Assembly (NCBI GenBank): GCA_017464085.1
Contig: JAFUEE010000137.1
Coordinates: 1-47,374 of the forward strand
Direction of reading: 5' to 3'
Source of the DNA: Pseudomonadota bacterium
GTDB taxonomy: Bacteria; Myxococcota_A; Bradymonadia; UBA4248
Length of the DNA: 47,374 bases
Translations under genes and position numbers: made by a program
In this document: one piece after another, positions 24,752 to 33,920 of the stretch
How positions within the stretch are numbered: position 1 is the stretch's first letter
Layout of the letters: the number at the start of each line of letters is the position of its first letter
Notes under the pieces: model-generated
What the model saw: the letters and a program-made list of their open reading frames with translations, nothing else
Databases searched by the model: none
What the model was told of the DNA's origin: nothing

Positions 24752-25357
24752 GTGGGACAATTCGAAGTCATAAAGGACGTCAGCACGACGCTTCAGAAAC
24801 TCCTTGAATCGAGTTTGAAAAATGCGGGATACAAGGATGTCGAATTGTACACGACCATTCCGACGGAAGAGAACATCAAGAAGCTGCCGGCATTATCGCT
24901 TTTCCTGAGCGCCGTCTGCATTGACCCGATCGTCCGCGAGCGAGGCCAGAAGCTGATGAGCGTGAATGACGATACTGGAGAAGTAGTTGAGTATTCAGTT
25001 GACCCGTCGCTGCTGTTGAAGTTATACTATACAGTATCGGCGTGGGGCAAAACGCCCCAGGAAGAGCATGTACTGCTTGCGCTAGCGATCAAGGTGTTTT
25101 ATGAACATCCGGAGATTGGAGAAGGCCTGCTTCAAGGTTATTCATTCAGGCAGCGCGAGATCATAGCGCTCCGTCCCGTAGAGGAGACGAAGTTCGGCTA
25201 TGAGGAGACGATGTCATTCTGGCGCAGCATGGGGGAGAAAGTGAGACCGGCAGCACAGTTCTGCGTATGGACATACCTCGACAGCGATCGAAGGAGCGAT
25301 CCGATCCGCAGGACATTTGACAGGTCGGTCAAGCTCTCCGGCCAGGGGCGGAGATAG
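24752..25357 (+). CDS. Tail terminator/cap protein, DUF4255 (Pvc16/Afp16 N-terminal) family
   Basis: Proteins of this family cap the distal end of the tube and sheath and set particle length. The 201 residues start MGQFEVIKDVSTTLQKLLES, the usual helical opening, and contain PALSLFLSAVC, then SLLLKLYYTVSAWGKTPQEEH, the core of DUF4255, and a C-terminal WTYLDSDRRS segment. The start is GTG at 24752, preceded by GAGGGAGAA. It heads the second locus, directly before the short sheath. Afp16 is longer, so this may be only the terminator domain. Confidence 0.88.
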   Translation: MGQFEVIKDVSTTLQKLLESSLKNAGYKDVELYTTIPTEENIKKLPALSLFLSAVCIDPIVRERGQKLMSVNDDTGEVVEYSVDPSLLLKLYYTVSAWGKTPQEEHVLLALAIKVFYEHPEIGEGLLQGYSFRQREIIALRPVEETKFGYEETMSFWRSMGEKVRPAAQFCVWTYLDSDRRSDPIRRTFDRSVKLSGQGRR

Positions 25358-25456
25358 GAAATTATAGGCGGTAGCCTTAAATAACGTGACAGAGGATGGT
25401 CCTCTGTTGAGTTTAGTGACCCAGTGTTTATCACCGGAAATTATTCAGGAGTTCAC

Positions 25457-26632
25457 ATGGCAACTACGTATTTGTCACCTGGTGTTTATGTAGAAGAAGT
25501 TGATCGTGGCACAAAGCCCATCGAAGCAGCGGGCACTAACACGCTTGCATTCCTTGGTGAGTGCTCAGTTGGACCAGTGAATGAACCGATTCTCTGCACG
25601 AACTGGAGCCAGTTTACGAAGAACTTTGGTGATTTTCAGAACAGCGAATATCTCGCCCATGCCGTTTATGGTTTCTTCAACAATGGCGGCGGTCGTGCAT
25701 ATATCGTGAATGTTGGTCAGTGGGATCCTGAAGCCAGCGTTGATCCTGATGGTGAGAAGATTGCAAGCCGTGCAGCGCTCTACATCGGCAAGGACAACGG
25801 TCCCGGTGCCCGTAGCGGTCTGAAACTTCTTGAAGAAATCGATGACATTTCCCTCGTCTGCGCGCCCGGCATGACGGATCCTGCAATCCAGGATGCCCTT
25901 CTGAGCCACTGCGAGAACATGAAGTATCGCTTTGCCATCCTCGACAGCCCCGAAACGATCGAGAAAGGCGGCGTTGACAGACTTCCGAAGCCCCGTGACT
26001 CCAAGTACGGTGCATACTACTTCCCGTGGATCGAAGTCTATGATCCGCAGAAAGGCAACATCTATCAGCCGCCTTCGGGATACATGGCTGGTATCTATGC
26101 CCGCAGCGATACAGAACGTGGCGTCCACAAAGCTCCTGCAAACGAACTCGTTCGCGGCGCTCTCGGCCTGAAATACAACATCACCAAGGGCGAGCAGGAT
26201 ATCCTCAACCCGAAAGGCATCAACTGCATCCGCATGTTCCGCAACCGCGGTATCCGCGTTTGGGGTGCCCGCACGGTCTCCAGCGATCCTTCGTGGCGTT
26301 ATGTCAACGTTCGCCGTCTGTTCAACATGGTTGAACAGTCCATCGAAAATGGCACCCAGTGGGTCGTCTTCGAGCCGAACGATCAGCGTCTCTGGAAACG
26401 CGTCGAACGTACCATCACCGCTTTCCTCCTCCGCATCTGGCGTACAGGTGCTTTCCTTGGCCAGACTCCGGAACAGGCTTTCTATGTCAAATGCGACGAA
26501 GAAACCAATCCCCCCGAAGTCATCGATGCCGGCCAGCTCGTTTGCGAAGTTGGTATCTGCCCCGTGAAACCCGCCGAATTCGTCATCTTCCGTATCGGCC
26601 AGATGGCTGCCGGTGGCGACGTTTCTGAATAA
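25457..26632 (+). CDS. Contractile tail sheath protein, short form
   Basis: This 391-residue protein is the compact sheath. It starts MATTYLSPGVYVEEVDRGTK, the classic sheath N-terminus that donates strands to neighbours, with AFLGECSVGPVNEP and FFNNGGGRAYIVNVG following. The C-terminal core includes VNVRRLFNMVEQSIENGTQW and FEPNDQRLWKRVERTI. The frame is open upstream, but AGGAG 5 nt before the ATG at 25457 sets the start. Codons favour GGT, CGT, GTT and GCT, unlike the GC-ending codons of the long sheath. This suggests very high expression and marks it as the probable major sheath. Confidence 0.95.
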   Translation: MATTYLSPGVYVEEVDRGTKPIEAAGTNTLAFLGECSVGPVNEPILCTNWSQFTKNFGDFQNSEYLAHAVYGFFNNGGGRAYIVNVGQWDPEASVDPDGEKIASRAALYIGKDNGPGARSGLKLLEEIDDISLVCAPGMTDPAIQDALLSHCENMKYRFAILDSPETIEKGGVDRLPKPRDSKYGAYYFPWIEVYDPQKGNIYQPPSGYMAGIYARSDTERGVHKAPANELVRGALGLKYNITKGEQDILNPKGINCIRMFRNRGIRVWGARTVSSDPSWRYVNVRRLFNMVEQSIENGTQWVVFEPNDQRLWKRVERTITAFLLRIWRTGAFLGQTPEQAFYVKCDEETNPPEVIDAGQLVCEVGICPVKPAEFVIFRIGQMAAGGDVSE

Positions 26633-26660
26633 TTACAAATAAAATGTTTTTAAACCGTTT

Positions 26661-26685
26661 CCCCATGCACATGTCGTTCATGGGG
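26661..26685 (+). other. Hairpin before the second tube gene
   Basis: CCCCATG (26661-26667) pairs with CATGGGG (26679-26685), loop 11 nt, in the 121-bp sheath-tube gap. It might adjust the sheath to tube ratio through mRNA stability. Confidence 0.45.
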
Positions 26686-26753
26686 GGACATTATGGTTCA
26701 GCCATGTTATGCCAGTGGTTGGCTGATATGGCTTAGCTAAAAGGAGAGAGATT

Positions 26754-27191
26754 ATGCCTAGCCGTCGTACTGATTTGGATCACGTTGGTGCTTACAACTT
26801 TAAAGTTGATATCGGTGGTGTTACTGCCGGTTACTTCAAAGGCGTAGACGGAATCAACGCTGAACTGGAAGTCATCGAATTCCAGGATGGCGATGATTTG
26901 ACCCTCCGTAAACGTCCCGGCCGCGCAAAATTCGGCGATGTGACCCTCAAAAAAGGTTACATTGTCACTCCGGACCTCCAGGAATGGTGGAGACTCGCTC
27001 GCGAAGGTCAGTATGTCCGTCGTGACATCTCCATTATCCTCAATGACAACGCTGGCAACCCCATCCGTACATGGTACCTCTTCGGTTGCTGGCCCAAAGC
27101 ATGGAAAATCAGCGCCCTCGATGGTAAAGGCAATGATGTTGTGACCGAAGAGATCACCTTCGTTGTTGAAAACATGCATATCGGTGGCTAA
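26754..27191 (+). CDS. Contractile system inner tube protein (second)
   Basis: This 145-residue protein is a gp19/Hcp-like tube subunit. It shows YNFKVDIGGVTAGYFKGVDG, then ELEVIEFQDGDD, LRKRPGRAKFGDVTLKKGY (the conserved KRPG loop) and a final YLFGCWPKAWKISALDG and EEITFVVENM. It is more typical of the family than the first tube. AAAAGGAGAG precedes the ATG. Codon use matches the short sheath, pointing to matched high expression as the main tube. A strong terminator follows, closing the second locus. Confidence 0.95.
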   Translation: MPSRRTDLDHVGAYNFKVDIGGVTAGYFKGVDGINAELEVIEFQDGDDLTLRKRPGRAKFGDVTLKKGYIVTPDLQEWWRLAREGQYVRRDISIILNDNAGNPIRTWYLFGCWPKAWKISALDGKGNDVVTEEITFVVENMHIGG

Positions 27192-27223
27192 TCCACTATG
27201 CTTTAAGGTCATTGCATGACCTG

Positions 27224-27257
27224 AAAAAAAAGGGCAGGTTTCCTGCCCTTTTTTTTT
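27224..27257 (+). terminator. Terminator of the second injection-system locus
   Basis: GGGCAGG-ttt-CCTGCCC flanked by eight A and nine T, 32 nt after the tube stop. Its symmetry allows bidirectional function. Confidence 0.95.
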
Positions 27258-27310
27258 ATCCAATTTCTGCCCTCTTTCCCCTCACTTCTGATATACACAC
27301 TACATACTCG

Positions 27311-27329
27311 AAACCTGATGGTCAGGTTT
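27311..27329 (+). promoter_or_regulatory. Inverted repeat in the cyclophilin leader
   Basis: AAACCTGA-tgg-TCAGGTTT, a perfect 8-bp inverted repeat 30 nt upstream of the cyclophilin ATG. It could be an operator or a leader hairpin. Confidence 0.35.
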
Positions 27330-27359
27330 TCACTTTCTCTTTCGTTTTGAGGTACGCTC

Positions 27360-27929
27360 ATGGCTGAATCTCTCGTCGATTCCAAATACTTCGCTCACGT
27401 CTCCATACCGGGGACCGGAAAACTCTATGCACGCTTCGAAACTTCGTTGGGCGATATGACCGCAGAACTCTACGAAGACCTCGTCCCAAATACCGTCAAG
27501 AATTTTGTCGGCCTCGCGACCGGGCAGCTCCAGTTCATCGATGAATTGACCGGGGAAACTACGCAGAGACCGTTCTACGATGGACTCATCTTTCACCGCG
27601 TCATTCCCGATTTCATGATCCAGTGCGGCTGCCCGCGCGGTATTGGCACTGGCGGCCCTGGCTACAGATTCCGCGACGAATTCAGCCCTAAACTCCGTCA
27701 TAACACCCCCGGCATCCTCTCCATGGCGAATGCTGGCCCCAATACGAACGGCTCGCAGTTCTTCATCACTGAAGTCCCCACGCCGCACCTCGACAACAGG
27801 CACGCCGTCTTCGGAAAAGTCATCGACGGCCTCGATATCATTAAAAAAATCGCCCGCGTCAGAAGAGATCATCGCGATAAACCTCTGGAGCCAGTCATCC
27901 TCAAAGCTGTCACCATCTTCCGTGCGTGA
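27360..27929 (+). CDS. Cyclophilin-type peptidyl-prolyl cis-trans isomerase
   Basis: This enzyme speeds proline isomerisation during protein folding. The 189 residues cover one cyclophilin domain with FHRVIPDFMIQCG (catalytic Arg and Phe), GYRFRDEFSP, MANAGPNTNGSQFFIT and a C-terminal VFGKVIDGLDIIKKI. The position of the cyclosporin-contacting Trp of human CypA is occupied by His (TPHLDNRH), common in bacteria. There is no signal peptide, so it is cytoplasmic. GAGGT precedes the ATG. It has its own terminator and does not belong to the injection-system operon. Confidence 0.95.
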   Translation: MAESLVDSKYFAHVSIPGTGKLYARFETSLGDMTAELYEDLVPNTVKNFVGLATGQLQFIDELTGETTQRPFYDGLIFHRVIPDFMIQCGCPRGIGTGGPGYRFRDEFSPKLRHNTPGILSMANAGPNTNGSQFFITEVPTPHLDNRHAVFGKVIDGLDIIKKIARVRRDHRDKPLEPVILKAVTIFRA

Positions 27930-27943
27930 TGGGATGATCGTTT

Positions 27944-27968
27944 AAGCGCCTTCGGGCGCTTTTCTTTT
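27944..27968 (+). terminator. Terminator of the cyclophilin gene
   Basis: AAGCGCC-ttcg-GGCGCTT followed by TTCTTTT. Stable UUCG tetraloop. Confidence 0.88.
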
Positions 27969-28055
27969 GCCTGCGACGGGCAAGCGCGGCTATAACATCA
28001 TTCATGCTGGAGATACCAGCCTCCGCATTCTTCAGATAAATTTAAGGATCGAACT

Positions 28056-29408
28056 GTGGCAAAGTCTTCAAAAAATAACTCTTTTCGCGTCGAAGTCATA
28101 CCAAACATGTATGAGATCGGCGTCTTCAAAAAAACGCTCTCATCGCGCAAAAGACTCAGAATCACCGCAGCCATCGCCATCCTCTCGCTCACTCTGTGCT
28201 ACTTCGCGGCCGGGACCTTCATCCGATATGTCAGCGTCTGGTCACTACTCAACGGCGGCATCATCGTTCTTCTCTATATCGCGACGCTCGTCATCGCCTA
28301 TCTGCTCGCGCTTGTCATCGGCGATATTGTTTTTGCCGGTCCCTGGCTCAAAAAAATGCACCTCGGCAACAGCTATACCCCCGACGATATCGAAGAACAA
28401 AAAGCGCTCCTTAAAAATAAAAATATATATTTCATCTTCATCTGGCTAGTCTCCATCATCGCCCTCGGCTTCGGATGTGATTTCTGCACTGGCGCCAACG
28501 TCCGATGGTACCAGAGCATCGGCGGCATCGTCATTTCCATGAGAAGCCCCGATCCTGCTGAACGCACGGCTGTCATTCGCACGATTTCAAACCCTTACCA
28601 CTCCGCAAAATGGCAGGAACCTGAAATTCGCGAAAGCCTCCAGAAATGCGTCCTCGATGAGGACGACAGCGTCCGCGCATGGGCAATCTATCTCTCAGGA
28701 AAAGCCAAAATCATCGAAACAGCCGACGATCTCATGCAGATCCTCCGCTCCGACACTTATGATCAGATCTCACGACAGGAAGCCGCCATCGCCCTGAGCC
28801 GACTCGAATGGAAAAAGGCTCGCGGCCTCCTCATGACCGTCATGCGCACCGCCTTCGAGCAGAATCATGCTGACGCTGTCCTCGTTCCCGCCACGCTCTT
28901 CGCCTTCTATACGCTCAATGATGACATGGCATCCAGCGAAGCCATACATATCCTCGACACATGTCTCACAAAACGCGACTGCAGCCCGCAGGTCCTCCAG
29001 TATGCCTTCTTCTATCTCAAATCCATGAAAAAAACCGAGACGGCCGCGCTCGCGTTCAAATATCTCAACGCTTCAGACCTCCCAGACGACATGCGCTGCT
29101 ATGCGACGGACGTCCTCCGCTTCACGGCCACAAAAAAAGATGTGCCGGCAATGAAACAGGCTTACGACAGCTCACAGGTCTACGCAGAATGCCCTGTCAT
29201 CTATCGGAAATATCACGAAGAAGCCCCGATCATCCTCTTCGAACACGATACATTGCGCGCCCTCCTCGTCCGCGCCGTCGGCAATATCATGGATCCCGCA
29301 AATTATGACTGGATTTATGCCATTGGCGCTAATACCAGCGAAGCCCCAATGACTCGGAAAATTGCCGAAACTTATATCCGCGCCATGAATCAAAAAAACG
29401 CCAAATAA
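28056..29408 (+). CDS. Membrane protein with HEAT-like repeats
   Basis: I do not recognise a named family for this 450-residue protein. Three membrane helices lie near 36-56, 62-90 and 124-142. From about 165 on, the soluble part consists of short helix pairs (VLDEDDSVRAWAIYLSGKAK, SRQEAAIALSRLEWKKARGL), the pattern of HEAT or PBS-lyase-like repeats used for protein binding. The start is GTG, with AAGGA 7 nt upstream. It stands alone after the cyclophilin terminator. A role as a membrane-bound scaffold is an inference from architecture. Confidence 0.75.
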   Translation: MAKSSKNNSFRVEVIPNMYEIGVFKKTLSSRKRLRITAAIAILSLTLCYFAAGTFIRYVSVWSLLNGGIIVLLYIATLVIAYLLALVIGDIVFAGPWLKKMHLGNSYTPDDIEEQKALLKNKNIYFIFIWLVSIIALGFGCDFCTGANVRWYQSIGGIVISMRSPDPAERTAVIRTISNPYHSAKWQEPEIRESLQKCVLDEDDSVRAWAIYLSGKAKIIETADDLMQILRSDTYDQISRQEAAIALSRLEWKKARGLLMTVMRTAFEQNHADAVLVPATLFAFYTLNDDMASSEAIHILDTCLTKRDCSPQVLQYAFFYLKSMKKTETAALAFKYLNASDLPDDMRCYATDVLRFTATKKDVPAMKQAYDSSQVYAECPVIYRKYHEEAPIILFEHDTLRALLVRAVGNIMDPANYDWIYAIGANTSEAPMTRKIAETYIRAMNQKNAK

Positions 29409-29464
29409 ATTCGCGAATATATCAATCCTAAATCTGAATCGGCCTTATTTGAAATTTCTTTTGT

Positions 29465-29533
29465 GCAGGGGGAAGACTCCCCCTGCGCGGCTATTTCTCG
29501 GGAACCCCCTCGAAATACGCCGCTACCCCCTCG
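29465..29533 (+). repeat. Palindrome family copy 6
   Basis: The core 29487-29523 is GCGGC, TATTTC, a 14-nt apical loop, GAAATA, bulged C, GCCGC. It has the same flanks as copies 2 and 10: CCCCCTGC on the left and TACCCCCTC on the right. The loop is enlarged and C-rich. Confidence 0.8.
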
Positions 29534-29743
29534 GCGATTCACATTTGCCAGCATTTTCCAGATCGGCCAGCCACAATTCATGTTCTAAAATCAGGCAACT
29601 CCGGGCTGTCAAATGATCCCCTCCGATCGTACAAACCACTACACAGCCAGCGCGCTTTAAGCAGCCTTAAATTTCCAAGCGCAAAACAGCGTAAAAGCCC
29701 TCCAAACCATTGCCTCACTCTGACTACATCTGACTGATTCCAT

Positions 29744-29771
29744 TTGAATTTTATCATTCCATTGCTATTAT
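29744..29771 (+). promoter_or_regulatory. Candidate promoter of the lipoprotein gene
   Basis: TTGAAT (29744-29749), 16-nt spacer, TATTAT (29766-29771), about 65 nt upstream of the ATG at 29838. Confidence 0.4.
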
Positions 29772-29837
29772 CATCCGACGGGTTCATAGTGTTATACCCA
29801 ATACTATCTTTTGATACAATCCATAAAGGAATCTCAA

Positions 29838-32606
29838 ATGCTCAATAAAACCTGGCCGCTCATGTTCTCCGCTTTGCTCGCAATCGGACTCGCAAGCTGC
29901 GGTGACGATAAAAATCAGTCCCCTTCTGACCAGCCCGCCGCTGAGGACACCACACCCCAATCCAGCACCGCGCCCTGCAAGGGCGACGAATGTACTGCCA
30001 AACAGACCGAAGCTGAAACCAAAATGGCCGCATGCGATTTCGCAGCCGCTTACGAAGCGCTCGACACAGTCTATGCCGCTCAGATCAGCGACAATAAAAT
30101 AGATGCACAGACTGCGCTTGACCGCTCTGTCCTCGGACTCATTCACCTCCTTTACAGAGAGGATGTCCAAAAGCTTCTCCCCAAGCTCGGATTCATCGCA
30201 AATTCCGGCCTCGTGGACTTCAAACCGCTCTGGGAAGGCAATAACGGCCTCTTCAAGCAGATCTTTACCGGAAATCATGACTATGAAGGTTTCGCAGACC
30301 GCATGCCCATGACAATCGCCAAAGATGACGACAAATCCTGGAAAGACACCATCGACAAATCCATCACGTTCGACAACGTCCTCGATGTTCTCGTCTCGCT
30401 CAAGCCCGAACTCGAATCCCTCGCGTCAAGCCTTGAAGAAGCCGCAAAACTCACAGGCTCGAACGCAATCTCCCCAAATGAAAAAATCGGATGCGGGCTC
30501 AACAACTTCAAAGTGGATGCCGCCGACCTCAATGCGATGGCTGCGCTCCTCATGGCTGCTGATGCCGCCATCGACCTGCTCTCCCACTACGACTTCGACT
30601 TCAGTATCCGCGATACATTGAATCCCCCAGATGGCGAAATCTCAGTATACATCCCTCACTGCCGGGTCTTCTTTGATGAAAACGGCGAAATCGTCAAAGA
30701 TGAGTGCAAAAGTATGTATGACATCGATTACCATGACTGGGAATGCGAAGAATTCGAAGGCTGGAATGAGGATGAAACGATTCAATTGTGCCGAAAGCCA
30801 GTTGAGATCATCCCATTCACTGAATCATGTTCCGTTGAACTGGATGATAAAAAAACTCCCGTCGAAGACTCCTGCAAAGAAAAATATTCTGTCGACTACA
30901 CCACGCTATTCTGCGGCGAACGCGGTGATGAAGAAGATCCTTACCTGGAATGCGCAATTCCTGGAAAATCTGATGACTATAAGGCTTTTGAAAAATATGC
31001 AAATATGCTCATCCCTCACCTGTTCATGCCGACTGCAAGCCCACGCAAAGTTACAGGTGCCACCGGCAGCGCAGCATTCCAGAAGGCCGCGTCCCTCTTC
31101 CTCTCTGCACTCAACGGCTCCGCAAAAGGCGCTTTCTTCGATTTCTCAAAAATCCCGTCCGGCGCACTCAATGATATGAAAGATATCGCCAAAGCCATGG
31201 CTGATGGCTCAGGGGATCTCTCCAAATTCATCAAGCCTGGCCTCAAGGCCGACCTCAAAAAAGTCTTTGACGATGTCCTCTATGCGCAAAAAGGCGATAT
31301 GCAAATCGATGTCACCGGCGACGAGGTAGATCTATCTGGCAAATACTGGATCGGCGATTTTGTACAAGCAGTATATGGCGACGAAGTCTTCCTCAACGAA
31401 AAACTTCCCAACCACATCCTCAATACAAGCCTGATCTCGCACGATACCTACTATGGCGAAGGCATTGACTATATTGAACTCGAGTTCATGACCGATCGCA
31501 AATATGACGCGACTTTCTCAAGCGAATGGGAAAATCTCCCCCTGGGCAGCTGGCTCAATCCTCATGAGTATTTCGGCCAAATCTGCAGCGAAGGCGACGA
31601 ATGCCCCGAAAAATGCCCGGATCCACAATCACCCTACTTCTATAGAGACAGCAGCAGCCCCAATGGCTTCATCTGCTCCGCCTGCTGGGATAAATGCGAA
31701 GGCGATACCCCCTACTGCGTGTACAATATCTTCGAAAAACGTTCCTATTGCATCGACAAACCCGAATGCCCGGCCGGCACTCAGGCGTATGCCATCGAAT
31801 TCCCTAATCCGGAAACAGATGAATGGATAAAATTCGCGAGCTGCATGGAAATGGATGGCATGGAAGCTTATGAGTATTGCCGCGACGATAACGGTGATGC
31901 ACCGAATGGCGTCTACGTTCATTACGACAAAGCGGCCGATTCCTATGTATGCAGCCATTGCGACAAAACATGCTCCGGAGAAACCCCATACTGCGTCCCT
32001 CAAGAACCAGACTATGAATATAGCAATTATATATGCGCCGCTGTAGAATCATGCCCCGAAAACACCCAGTTCGCCTCGAACGGCCAGTGCATGCCCAAAG
32101 ATGACTCCCCATGTCCAGACGAACTCAAAACAAAAGATATCTGCATCACAGAAAAAGACGGTGACTACTCGGAATCCACGCTCTATTACTGCAACACAGA
32201 AGGAAAAGTCTCCATCATCAACAGATACGAAACTGAGTGCAAAGAAGTCGACGTCAGTACCTATGGCACAGATCTCAAGACGATATCAGTGCTCGTCGAA
32301 CTGCGTCCAGATGCTTCACCGATGCCCCCCGAATGCGATGAAAGTGGTATCCAGACTGAATGCGTCTACACACTGGACGACAAAGAAGCTGTCTCAGGAT
32401 ATGCCTGTACCAAAGCGACAGACGGCACGCCGGTCACGATCAATCTCGCAAGTCGCGGCATCTACCTCCAAGTCTGTACCGAAGCTCAGTTCTGCGGTCA
32501 TTCGGATGAACTCGGTAAAGCCACCTGCATGGAGCCCGAGCCAGAGCCAGAGCCTGTTGAACCCGAACCAGAGCCCGAACCCATAGAGCCAGAGCCTGAA
32601 GCCTGA
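29838..32606 (+). CDS. Large Cys-rich lipoprotein
   Basis: The 922-residue product starts with a lipoprotein signal ending LLAIGLASC, so it is lipid-anchored and probably reaches the outer membrane. The N-terminal part (about 50-260) is helical and resembles the neighbour at 32657-33907. The C-terminal half has repeated Cys pairs in units such as CPDPQSPYFYRDSS and FICSACWDKCEGDTPYC, and again VCSHCDKTCSGETPYC. It ends in repeated PEPEPE. Two inner segments near 280-330 also resemble each other. AAAGGA precedes the ATG at 29838, which I prefer to the one at 29811. The function is unknown; surface exposure is inferred. Confidence 0.85.
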   Translation: MLNKTWPLMFSALLAIGLASCGDDKNQSPSDQPAAEDTTPQSSTAPCKGDECTAKQTEAETKMAACDFAAAYEALDTVYAAQISDNKIDAQTALDRSVLGLIHLLYREDVQKLLPKLGFIANSGLVDFKPLWEGNNGLFKQIFTGNHDYEGFADRMPMTIAKDDDKSWKDTIDKSITFDNVLDVLVSLKPELESLASSLEEAAKLTGSNAISPNEKIGCGLNNFKVDAADLNAMAALLMAADAAIDLLSHYDFDFSIRDTLNPPDGEISVYIPHCRVFFDENGEIVKDECKSMYDIDYHDWECEEFEGWNEDETIQLCRKPVEIIPFTESCSVELDDKKTPVEDSCKEKYSVDYTTLFCGERGDEEDPYLECAIPGKSDDYKAFEKYANMLIPHLFMPTASPRKVTGATGSAAFQKAASLFLSALNGSAKGAFFDFSKIPSGALNDMKDIAKAMADGSGDLSKFIKPGLKADLKKVFDDVLYAQKGDMQIDVTGDEVDLSGKYWIGDFVQAVYGDEVFLNEKLPNHILNTSLISHDTYYGEGIDYIELEFMTDRKYDATFSSEWENLPLGSWLNPHEYFGQICSEGDECPEKCPDPQSPYFYRDSSSPNGFICSACWDKCEGDTPYCVYNIFEKRSYCIDKPECPAGTQAYAIEFPNPETDEWIKFASCMEMDGMEAYEYCRDDNGDAPNGVYVHYDKAADSYVCSHCDKTCSGETPYCVPQEPDYEYSNYICAAVESCPENTQFASNGQCMPKDDSPCPDELKTKDICITEKDGDYSESTLYYCNTEGKVSIINRYETECKEVDVSTYGTDLKTISVLVELRPDASPMPPECDESGIQTECVYTLDDKEAVSGYACTKATDGTPVTINLASRGIYLQVCTEAQFCGHSDELGKATCMEPEPEPEPVEPEPEPEPIEPEPEA

Positions 32607-32616
32607 TTCATCCCTC

Positions 32617-32646
32617 ACATACGCCTTTCGCCCGAAAGGCGTATGT
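32617..32646. terminator. Strong hairpin between the two lipoprotein genes
   Basis: ACATACGCCTTTCG pairs perfectly with CGAAAGGCGTATGT around a 2-base centre. There is no T run, so termination is uncertain; it may stop 3' exonucleases. Confidence 0.55.
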
Positions 32647-32656
32647 CAACCGTTAT

Positions 32657-33907
32657 ATGGCTCTCCCTAAATCCCCCTCCGCGCGCCACAAAATGAACAA
32701 AGCATTGCTCATCATACTTCTGCTCCTCCCCTTATGCTGCGGCTGCGAGGAGCTCAGAGCGCGCGACGAAGCCAATGCTGGAAAAGATGCGCTTCTCGAA
32801 TGCAACTTTGAAAGCGCATTCATACATTTTTCAAATGCGCACGATATCATGGATCATAACAATGATATCAACATCGGTCTGGCTGCATCCGAACTCCTGC
32901 TTACGCTCAATTCAAATGATTTTAAAAATCTGTTCCAAGCGTTTGGGTTCACACAAAGCATTCAAGATTTCTGTCTGCAAAATATCAATAGTCACCAAGA
33001 CCAGTATCATTCACAAGATACAAATATAGATTCATGCAGTTCCGGAATTTCCTCAAATATACAGCTTCCTCATACATGCAGCGAATCTGTTCATTGTGAT
33101 CGCTTTGAATATATAGACCCGAAACTCGAATGGAAAGATATATTTGAGACAATCAGCACGCATGTTCATAGCTTTGAGCATATCTCAGACCTGCTCGCCG
33201 AAACAGCCGACCAGCTCCGCGAACCCTATACCATCCGCGATATCTTTGGTTTCAGCGAATTGTATATCCATCCCGCAGATTTATACTTTTTTGCCGCCAT
33301 ATTTGAACTCTCCATGTTTGTCACATCTGTCGCCAGTCAATATAAAACATCTTTTTCAGTCGCAAAGTCACTTCAAACAGAAGACTGCCAAACATACGCC
33401 GAATATATCAATCAGAATATGGGCATCTCAGACCATCCTATAGAAGTTTCCCCCTATATCAATATGCTCCGCAAATCATTCAAGCATCTGAACAGCGCGT
33501 TCACACAGGCACAAAAAATTCTCAAGAATACTCTTGAGCGCACAGACACTTGCCCCCCAAAGGTCAGCATCCTGCAATGGTCTGAAGTGCCCTATGGGGT
33601 CACAGATGACATTCTATCACTCGCTTCATCTTTTGCTACCGAGCCCCATATCATAAAAGATATCATATCTCCGAACATCACCCTGGATCTGAATACCCTA
33701 TCCTTTCCAGCTCGCCAGCCTCAAGATGCGCTGGCATCATGCCCAAATGATCATATACACATAGATTATTCGATTTATATACAGGCCATCAATGACTGCA
33801 CATCCCCCGATCTGCTCTCAAACAATCGCGATCAGATCGAACTTTCTCCCGGACTCAGCTACAGGCTTTCGTCTGGCTGGCGCCGCTGGACACCGGCAGA
33901 TCTATAA
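32657..33907 (+). CDS. Lipoprotein paralogous to the upstream N-terminal domain
   Basis: This protein (416 residues from the first Met, 404 from the Met at 32693) has a lipoprotein signal (ALLIILLLLPLCCGC) with the anchor Cys in LCCGC. The mature part shares its order with residues about 60-260 of the upstream lipoprotein: an ECNFESAF / ACDFAAAY start, a FKNLFQAFGF / VQKLLPKLGF helix and a YIHPADLYFFAAIFE / KVDAADLNAMAALLM segment. It lacks the Cys-rich half. Neither start has a clear ribosome-binding site; the second gives a more typical signal peptide. AT content is higher than in its neighbour. Function unknown. Confidence 0.75.
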   Translation: MALPKSPSARHKMNKALLIILLLLPLCCGCEELRARDEANAGKDALLECNFESAFIHFSNAHDIMDHNNDINIGLAASELLLTLNSNDFKNLFQAFGFTQSIQDFCLQNINSHQDQYHSQDTNIDSCSSGISSNIQLPHTCSESVHCDRFEYIDPKLEWKDIFETISTHVHSFEHISDLLAETADQLREPYTIRDIFGFSELYIHPADLYFFAAIFELSMFVTSVASQYKTSFSVAKSLQTEDCQTYAEYINQNMGISDHPIEVSPYINMLRKSFKHLNSAFTQAQKILKNTLERTDTCPPKVSILQWSEVPYGVTDDILSLASSFATEPHIIKDIISPNITLDLNTLSFPARQPQDALASCPNDHIHIDYSIYIQAINDCTSPDLLSNNRDQIELSPGLSYRLSSGWRRWTPADL

Positions 33908-33920
33908 AACCTATGCCTGC

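Larger units (their letters stand above)
29409..29837. other. Intergenic region with palindrome copy 6, no gene seen
   Basis: About 430 bp between the HEAT-repeat gene and the lipoprotein gene. The left half contains a palindrome (29465-29533); the right end holds a promoter candidate (29744-29771). No supported reading frame. Confidence 0.5.

Noticed and set aside
10167..27191. Prophage
   Set aside because: No integrase, terminase, portal, capsid or lysis genes, and no attachment repeats were seen; the gene set fits a contractile injection system.
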